Source of the DNA: SIG701 sp045611685
GTDB lineage: Bacteria; Bacillota; Clostridia; Oscillospirales; CAG-272
DNA length: 10,180 nucleotides
Direction: 5' to 3'
Assembly: GCA_045611685.1 (NCBI GenBank)
Contig: JAZKXO010000043.1
Location: forward strand, 1-10,180
In this document: in pieces, positions 4,935-10,180 of the stretch
How the letters are laid out: each line of letters begins with the position of its first letter
How positions within the stretch are numbered: the stretch's first letter is position 1
The notes under the pieces: model-generated
The model's input: the letters and a program-made list of their open reading frames with translations, nothing else
The model's database searches: none
What the model was told of the DNA's origin: nothing
Program-made: the position numbers and the translations under genes

Positions 4935-7729
4935 TCCGAACCACGGAGGTGGAACGGATGAACAAGGGGTATCAATTCTGTGAGGAAAAAATAAACGCAC
5001 CAGAAACACCGGCCTACGTTCGGAAACAGATGGCTGTGTTCATGGCCGTATGTGAGGGCAAAGACCCGAAGTACGAAGTGAGCGCGGAAAAGGTGAAGCA
5101 ACTGGAGAACATCACCAAGATACTGGTGATGCCGAAGGGACTGAAAGCGGGCGAGCCATTGTACAACTGCCTATGTGGTTATCAATGGCTTTTTTTAATC
5201 GGAACGCTCTGCACTGTTTACCGAAGCAACAAGAAGAAACGCAGGTACGAAACGGGAATACTGGAAATCGGACGAAAGAACTTCAAAGCTCTCGCGCTCG
5301 ATACCCCGATACCTACACCGGACGGCTGGAAAACAATGGGCGAGATCAAACCGGGAGATTTCGTCTTCGGAGTGAACGGGAATCCGGTGCAGGTAATAGG
5401 TGAATCCGAAATATTCAACAAGCCGATGTACGAAGTGGAATTTGAAGACGGAGAAGTGATCAAGGCGAGCTGTGATCATATCTGGACGGTTACATCAAAA
5501 GCGAGCCGGAGAACCGCCAAAGCGAGTGCGTCAAAAAGAATCGGCAACGGGAAACGCTACCGGGAAGACGGCTGGTATGACACCACCACCGAGGAAATGG
5601 CGCACAATTTCGTACGCGCAAGGGCAGATGGGAAAGGCAACGAGTACAACTACCACGTACCGGTCGCAGGAGCTGTCGAGTATCCGGCAAAAACGCTCCC
5701 GATAGACCCGTATTTGCTGGGAGTGTGGCTCGGAGATGGAGCGAAGCACGGAACGCGGATCACAATCGACGCAAAAGACGCAGACGAGATGAAACGCAAT
5801 ATCGTCACGGCCAGCGGGTACACGTGCGAAACGCGGAAAAGCAAAGATCGTGCCGACGAATTTATAATTGACCGGAGGCAGAACAACCAATTGAAACCGG
5901 GCGATTTCAAATACGAATTGCGGCGGCTCGGCGTTTTGAACAACAAGCACATCCCGGACATTTACCTGCAAGCGTCCATTGCTCAACGGCAGGCGTTATT
6001 GCAGGGACTGATGGATACGGATGGAACGTGCAGTAAAGCTGGGCAATGCACATTCACGCAGAACGCAGGCAAGCTGTCGGAAGATGTCGCGGAACTGATA
6101 AAGAGCCTCGGCCTCAAATTGAGCGAGAGGCACTATGAATCCGTGCTGAACGGCGAACGCATCAAACCAATAGTGATGCTGTCGTTTTTTGCAGACAAGA
6201 GCTTCCCGGTTTTCCGGCTGGCAAGAAAATACGAAAGACAGAAAGAGGAAACAAAGAACAGAACGAAGCAGAAGGCAATCGTGGACATTCGGCCGATTCC
6301 GGCAGAACCGTCGAAGTGCATCATGGTCGCAGACGAGAACCATTTGTACCTCGCCGGTCGGAACTTCACACCGACGCACAACACTTTCACGATTGCAACG
6401 ATCTTTATCTTCCTGTTCTTGACCGAGCCGCAATTCTCCAAGTTTTACAGTGTAGCACCCGTCGGCGCACAGTCACGGGAGATACAAGCGGCCATCAGTG
6501 AAATGATCCGAATGTCGCCGCTGATTTACGAGTACAAGGCAGAAAAACGGTTCAAAATCCTCCGGGATTCGATCACGTTCAAGCCTCTGCACAGCGAGTA
6601 CATCCCGCTGTCTTACAGCACCAGCACAATGGACAGCCGCCTGCCCAACGCCTTCTGCGCGGACGAAGTGGGCGGTCTGCCGATTGCGTACCCGGTGGAA
6701 GCGATGCGTTCCGGCCAGCTCAACATACTGAACAAGCTCGGCTTTATCATCAGCACCAAATACCCGACCATCGACAACCCGATGGAAGACGAAGTGATGT
6801 ACGCAAAGCGAGTGTTGGACGGAATCGAGCCGGATGAAACCGTGTTCGCATTACTTTACGAGCCGGACGAAACAAAAGGGTGGGAAACGAACGACCTCAT
6901 ACTGAAGCAGGCGAACCCGGCCGCGCTGGAAGTGCCGGAGATATGGGAAGACCTGCTGAAGAAGCGGGCGAAAGCGATCGCGGTCGAAAGCGCAAGGGAG
7001 AACTTCGTCACCAAGCACTGCAACATTATCTATCAAGGGCAGGGGACGGAAACCTACATCGACATCAACGACCTCATGGAATGCCGGAGGGCAGAAGTGG
7101 ACTGGCGCGGCAGAACGATCTACGTCGGCCTCGACTTGTCCCAAACAGACGACAACACGGCGGTGTCCATAGCGGCGGTGGACGACGACAACAACATCCT
7201 CGCGGATTCGTGGGCGTTCATCCCGGAGGGGAGAATTGACGAAAAGACCGCGAACGAGAAAGTGGACTACCGGCGAATGATCCAGACGGGCAAGGTTATC
7301 CCATGCGGCGACCGGGTGATCGACTACTCCGTGGTGGAGCAATTCGTCAAAGACCTCCCGGAGAAGCTGGGTGTAGCCGTGCAAGCTGTCGGATATGACC
7401 GGTGGAATGCTATGTCATCCGCACAGAAGCTCGAAGCCGAAGGCTTCAATATGGTGGAGATACGCCAGCACTCAAGCGTACTGCACCCGCCGACGAAACT
7501 GCTGAAAGAGAAGATACTGAAGGGCGAGTTTAAGTACGAAAAGAACCAGATGCTGGAGATCAATTTCCAGAACGCACGGGTGACTGAAGACACCAACAAA
7601 AACCTCTATGTCACGAAAAAGCGAAGCAGAGGCAAAGTGGACATGGTGGTGTCAATGATCAACGCCGTGTACTTGCTGGAGCAGGATTGTCTATTCGGGC
7701 AGGATGATTTTGTAGTGCAGGTGCTTTGA
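4931..7729 (+). CDS. terL: Phage terminase large subunit, interrupted by an intein
   Basis: 932-residue precursor; removing residues 120-484 leaves a 567-residue mature terminase, a normal size. It should pump DNA into the prohead (ATPase) and cut concatemers (nuclease). After splicing the P-loop reads G-R-K-N-F-K-T, with the intein between Lys119 and Thr485. Walker B is N-A-F-C-A-D-E at 573-579 (Asp578, Glu579). The RNase H-like nuclease has Asp735 in Y-V-G-L-D-L-S, Asp823 in V-G-Y-D-R-W-N, and Asp904 in G-K-V-D-M-V-V. The start at 4931 has GGAGG at 4917-4921 with a 9-base spacer and forms ATGA with the small subunit stop. A second in-frame ATG at 4958 (GGAGGT at 4945-4950) is an equally good start, which would shorten the protein by 9 residues. 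Packaging now depends on protein splicing. Confidence 0.95.
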   Translation: MIRTTEVERMNKGYQFCEEKINAPETPAYVRKQMAVFMAVCEGKDPKYEVSAEKVKQLENITKILVMPKGLKAGEPLYNCLCGYQWLFLIGTLCTVYRSNKKKRRYETGILEIGRKNFKALALDTPIPTPDGWKTMGEIKPGDFVFGVNGNPVQVIGESEIFNKPMYEVEFEDGEVIKASCDHIWTVTSKASRRTAKASASKRIGNGKRYREDGWYDTTTEEMAHNFVRARADGKGNEYNYHVPVAGAVEYPAKTLPIDPYLLGVWLGDGAKHGTRITIDAKDADEMKRNIVTASGYTCETRKSKDRADEFIIDRRQNNQLKPGDFKYELRRLGVLNNKHIPDIYLQASIAQRQALLQGLMDTDGTCSKAGQCTFTQNAGKLSEDVAELIKSLGLKLSERHYESVLNGERIKPIVMLSFFADKSFPVFRLARKYERQKEETKNRTKQKAIVDIRPIPAEPSKCIMVADENHLYLAGRNFTPTHNTFTIATIFIFLFLTEPQFSKFYSVAPVGAQSREIQAAISEMIRMSPLIYEYKAEKRFKILRDSITFKPLHSEYIPLSYSTSTMDSRLPNAFCADEVGGLPIAYPVEAMRSGQLNILNKLGFIISTKYPTIDNPMEDEVMYAKRVLDGIEPDETVFALLYEPDETKGWETNDLILKQANPAALEVPEIWEDLLKKRAKAIAVESARENFVTKHCNIIYQGQGTETYIDINDLMECRRAEVDWRGRTIYVGLDLSQTDDNTAVSIAAVDDDNNILADSWAFIPEGRIDEKTANEKVDYRRMIQTGKVIPCGDRVIDYSVVEQFVKDLPEKLGVAVQAVGYDRWNAMSSAQKLEAEGFNMVEIRQHSSVLHPPTKLLKEKILKGEFKYEKNQMLEINFQNARVTEDTNKNLYVTKKRSRGKVDMVVSMINAVYLLEQDCLFGQDDFVVQVL
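4945..4950 (+). promoter_or_regulatory. Alternative ribosome binding site for a shorter large terminase start
   Basis: GGAGGT lies 7 bases before the in-frame ATG at 4958, inside the annotated large terminase reading frame. It is at least as strong as the site serving ATG 4931, so the true N-terminus is undecided between these two. Confidence 0.5.
5288..6382 (+). mobile_element. Ala1 intein with LAGLIDADG homing endonuclease in the terminase Walker A motif
   Basis: 365-residue in-frame insertion. It begins with Ala in A-L-A-L-D-T-P-I-P-T-P-D-G-W, a block A start of the kind known for KlbA-type inteins that lack a first Cys or Ser. Block B is I-K-A-S-C-D-H-I-W-T-V at precursor residues 177-187, with Ser180 in place of the usual Thr of TxxH and His183 kept. 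Two LAGLIDADG-type motifs follow: L-L-G-V-W-L-G-D-G (262-270, Asp269) and L-L-Q-G-L-M-D-T-D-G (356-365, Asp364). The C-terminal block F runs from K-C-I-M-V-A-D-E-N through the splice end F-T-P-T-H-N (479-484), with +1 Thr485 as nucleophile. All elements needed for splicing and for an active homing endonuclease appear present, with no frameshift. Homing would target the conserved P-loop codons of intein-free terminase genes. Confidence 0.93.
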
Positions 7730-7744
7730 CAAAACGCCGCCGAT

Positions 7745-7768
7745 TTGCCGCGATTCACGGTGCGGCAA
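7745..7768 (+). other. Hairpin in the terminase-portal gap
   Basis: TTGCCGC (7745-7751) and GCGGCAA (7762-7768) form a perfect 7-bp stem around a ten-base loop. It is not followed by a T-run, so it is a weak candidate for a terminator. The gap from 7730 to 7839 has no ATG-started reading frame of note; its other content is the strong ribosome binding site of the portal gene (AAAGGGGG at 7826-7833). The hairpin could mark mRNA processing or attenuation between packaging and head genes. Confidence 0.35.
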
Positions 7769-7839
7769 GGTAATCACGCATACAACCGAAGAAACGCCGT
7801 AAACGGGCAAATAAACGCATTTTTGAAAGGGGGTGCGGT

Positions 7840-9102
7840 ATGGGACTATTTAACCGAAAACAGAAACGCGAAGACCCGGTGAGGCCGGAGGAAATGGTCA
7901 ATGACGTATTGCTGAAAGCGATGCTTTCCGATGAGCCGGTCACGAGGGAAATGGCCATGACCATCCCGGCGGTGAGCCAATGTGTTGACTTCATCGCGGG
8001 TGCAATCGCGAGCATGCCGGTGAAGTTATACCGCATAACGAAGGGGAAAATATACGAGCAGACCGATGATACAAGGGTGCGGCTATTGAACGGCGACACC
8101 GGGGACACGCTGAACGGGTACGAGCTGAAGAAGGCACTCGTCGCGGACTACCTCATGGCGAACGAAGGCGGGTACGCCTACATCGAGCGCGAGCGGAACG
8201 AAGTGGTCGGTCTTTACTACGTCGAGAACATGTGGCTGGCGTTTGAGCGGAATTACAAACCCATCTACAAAGACTTCAACGTGTTGGTGGAAGGCGAAAA
8301 GTACTACCCGTGGGACTTTTTGAAGCTCCTGCGGAACACCACGAACGGCTCGGATTCGATGCCGCTGACCATTGAGGTGGCAAAAGCACTCGAGGCGGCC
8401 TACCAAACCATTTTATACCAAGTGGAGAGCCTCAAGACGGGCGGCAACAAGAAGGGCTTTATAAAGAGCGAAAAAGCACTGACGCAGGAAGCCATCGACA
8501 AGCTGAAAGCCGCATGGCGCAAGCTCTACCAGAACAACACCGAGAACGTGGTGGTCTTGAATAGCGGCCTCGACTTCAAAGAAGCCTCGCAGAGCGCGGT
8601 GGAGATGCAGATCAACGAGAGTAAGCGGACGTTTGCGGACGAAATCAACGGCATATTCCACGTCTACCCGGGCGACGAAAACAGAACCTTCAAAGAGGCA
8701 ATATACCCGATCGTCAAGGCGTTTGAAACGGCCATGAACCGCGACCTCTTGACCGAGGATGAAAAGAAGAAAGGTAAATACTTCTTTGAACTGGATGTCA
8801 AGGAGATCGTGAGAGCAAACCTCACGGAGCGATACAGCGCGTACAAGATGGCGAAAGAAACCGGCTTCATGACGCTGAACGAGATCCGCAGGGCAGAGAA
8901 CATGACCGAGGTGGACGGCCTCGATGTGGTCAACGTGGGACTGGGTGCTGTGTTGTACGACACCGAGAAACATGTGTATTACACGCCGAACACGGACACG
9001 ATCGGCAACGTGGGCGACGCGGAAGCCAGCATACAACAGCTTATCGAAGACAAGGAAATAGATACCGCGTTTGAGCAGAGCGGCAACAGCGCGGAAGGGT
9101 AA
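7840..9102 (+). CDS. Phage portal protein, HK97 family
   Basis: 420-residue protein that should form the dodecameric ring at the capsid vertex through which DNA passes and to which the tail connects. It begins M-G-L-F-N-R, has the early signature I-P-A-V-S-Q-C-V-D-F-I-A at 43-54 and S-M-P-V-K-L-Y-R at 59-66, typical of HK97-type portals, and a central helical stem region (about 180-290, including residues near Q-E-A-I-D-K-L-K-A-A-W). Length is normal for the family. The C-terminus is acidic. The start has AAAGGGGG six bases upstream. It is followed by the prohead protease gene after 12 bases. The order terminase, portal, protease, capsid is diagnostic. Confidence 0.93.
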   Translation: MGLFNRKQKREDPVRPEEMVNDVLLKAMLSDEPVTREMAMTIPAVSQCVDFIAGAIASMPVKLYRITKGKIYEQTDDTRVRLLNGDTGDTLNGYELKKALVADYLMANEGGYAYIERERNEVVGLYYVENMWLAFERNYKPIYKDFNVLVEGEKYYPWDFLKLLRNTTNGSDSMPLTIEVAKALEAAYQTILYQVESLKTGGNKKGFIKSEKALTQEAIDKLKAAWRKLYQNNTENVVVLNSGLDFKEASQSAVEMQINESKRTFADEINGIFHVYPGDENRTFKEAIYPIVKAFETAMNRDLLTEDEKKKGKYFFELDVKEIVRANLTERYSAYKMAKETGFMTLNEIRRAENMTEVDGLDVVNVGLGAVLYDTEKHVYYTPNTDTIGNVGDAEASIQQLIEDKEIDTAFEQSGNSAEG

Positions 9103-9114
9103 GGAGGTGAGCGA

Positions 9115-9744
9115 ATGGAAGTATTGATAAGAGCGGACAGCGTGGAATTGTCCGGGTACGTCAACGTGATCGAGCGAGCGAGCAAGATCCTGCGGAGCAG
9201 AAGCGGGAACTTCATCGAGCGCATCAAAAAGGGCGCATTCAAACGAGCAATCGAGCGCAACAACAACATCCGGGCATTGCTGAACCACGACACGGGGCAT
9301 GACCTCGGCGGCACGAACGACGGCTCGCTGGAACTCCGGGAGGATAGTGTAGGCCTTCACGCCAGACTGATTACCCGGGACGCGGAAACTATCAAGAAGG
9401 CGAGGGAGCGAAAGCTGGTCGGCTGGAGCTTCGGATTTTACGACCTGCCGGATGGCGTGACCGAAGGCACGGAAGACGGAGTGAAACTGCGGAACGTGAA
9501 AGACCTCGACCTGCGCGAAGTGAGCGTGTTGGACGACACGAGAAACCCGGCCTACGAGGGAACGCTCATCGAGGTACGCGACGATGCGGTCTGTCTTTAC
9601 GGCGACACCGCCGAAGACGAACTGATCGTGCGCGAGGAACAGCCGGAGGCACCGGCAGAGGAAAGTGCTGAACCGGAAACGGTGGCAATAGATTATTCAG
9701 CGGTGGAGCAAATAATCAAAGAAATGAAAGGGGAACAGTCATGA
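9115..9744 (+). CDS. HK97-family prohead protease (peptidase S78)
   Basis: 209-residue serine protease expected to cleave the N-terminal scaffold (delta) domain from the capsid protein during head maturation and to digest itself. The likely catalytic residues are His58 in L-L-N-H-D and Ser105 in V-G-W-S-F-G-F, with the family's D-L-R-E-V-S-V-L segment (Glu135) then N-P-A-Y at 144-147. The N-terminal start E-V-L-I-R-A-D with a short strand then the G-Y-V-N-V-I-E segment is typical. The C-terminal tail from about 163 is acidic and Pro/Glu rich, probably disordered. The ribosome binding site AAGGAGGTGA (9101-9110) overlaps the portal stop. The gene ends in an ATGA overlap with the capsid gene. 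Confidence 0.92.
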   Translation: MEVLIRADSVELSGYVNVIERASKILRSRSGNFIERIKKGAFKRAIERNNNIRALLNHDTGHDLGGTNDGSLELREDSVGLHARLITRDAETIKKARERKLVGWSFGFYDLPDGVTEGTEDGVKLRNVKDLDLREVSVLDDTRNPAYEGTLIEVRDDAVCLYGDTAEDELIVREEQPEAPAEESAEPETVAIDYSAVEQIIKEMKGEQS

Positions 9745-10180
9745 TCAAAGAACTGACCGAAAAACGGAACGACCTCATCACCGAGGCCGAGAAGATGCTG
9801 GAAACAGCGAAACTGGAAACCCGCGAGATCAGCGATGATGAACTCAAAAGATACGACGAAATCAAGGCCGAGATCGCGAAAATTGACGCAAGCGTACAGA
9901 TGGAGAAGGAAGTACGCGAAATGGGCATGAAGCCCGTGAAGGAGGAAAAGAAAGTGGAAAAAGAACTGGAAACCCGCGAAGTTATGAGCGGACTGGAAGT
10001 AAGAATGGACGAAGTGGCCGAGTTTGCGAACCTCATCCGCAGAGTAGACCCTTCCAACCTCACCAAAGAGGATAGCTCCGACGTTATCCCGACCACCATC
10101 GGCAGATGGATCATCCGCAAAGTTTACGATGTGTCGCCGATCCTGCAGAGAAGCTATCGGAGCAACGTGAAGGGCAACCT
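9741..10180 (+). CDS. Major capsid protein, HK97 fold (5' part only)
   Basis: Open reading frame from ATG 9741 to the window edge, giving 146 full codons. The first about 85 residues are highly charged and predicted coiled coil (L-T-E-K-R-N-D-L-I-T-E-A-E, then K-R-Y-D-E-I-K-A-E-I), matching the delta scaffold domain that the prohead protease removes. The capsid body begins after about residue 90, with D-S-S-D-V-I-P-T-T-I-G at 111-121 followed by V-S-P-I-L-Q at 131-136, a typical early HK97 coat pattern. The start overlaps the protease stop by ATGA and has AAAGGGG at 9727-9733. The rest of the gene is outside the window. Confidence 0.9.
   Translation, partial: MIKELTEKRNDLITEAEKMLETAKLETREISDDELKRYDEIKAEIAKIDASVQMEKEVREMGMKPVKEEKKVEKELETREVMSGLEVRMDEVAEFANLIRRVDPSNLTKEDSSDVIPTTIGRWIIRKVYDVSPILQRSYRSNVKGN

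Noticed and set aside
4400..4960. cos or pac packaging site near the terminase genes
   Set aside because: Such sites often lie here, but I see no clear repeat array or paired nick-site symmetry to support one.
8413..9360. 315-codon antisense reading frame
   Set aside because: It covers the portal and protease genes on the opposite strand, has no recognisable motif and no good ribosome binding site context.
1..10180. CRISPR array, tRNA genes, integrase or attachment site
   Set aside because: No regularly spaced direct repeats, no cloverleaf with a T-loop consensus, and no recombinase motif were found, so free phage versus prophage cannot be decided.

Overview
This window is part of a tailed-phage genome or prophage of the HK97 / siphovirus type. 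It holds the DNA-packaging and head module in its usual order: small terminase, large terminase, HK97-family portal, prohead protease, and the start of the major capsid gene, which runs off the right edge. All genes are on the + strand, tightly packed, and several are joined by ATGA overlaps. Strong GGAGG-type ribosome binding sites, a P27-family small terminase and a ParB-DUF4417 protein fit a phage of a Firmicutes (Clostridia-like) host; this is inference, because no host gene or attachment site is visible.

Left part (1-1139): the last codons of an unidentified gene, then a protein that joins a ParB N-terminal domain to a DUF4417 domain. Positions 1142-2508 form a separate block: a candidate sigma70-type promoter, a hairpin, a gene that looks like a mono-ADP-ribosyltransferase, two small unrecognised basic genes, and a strong intrinsic terminator. 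Sampled stretches of this block are about 43% G+C, against about 59% in sampled stretches of the next gene. Together these features look like a phage 'moron' (an inserted accessory gene with its own expression signals).

Middle (2529-4575): a beta-class DNA methyltransferase that carries a second, diverged copy of the ParB N-terminal domain, followed immediately by a compact S-adenosylmethionine synthetase. The two probably act together: one makes SAM and the other uses it to methylate DNA, presumably to protect the phage genome from restriction.

Right part (4575-10180): the terminase small and large subunits, the large one interrupted inside its Walker A P-loop by a 365-residue intein with a LAGLIDADG homing endonuclease. 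A 110-base gap with a 7-bp hairpin follows, then portal, protease and capsid.

The most notable items are the ADP-ribosyltransferase cassette set between two ParB-domain paralogues, the methyltransferase-SAM synthetase pair, and the Ala1 intein in the packaging ATPase.
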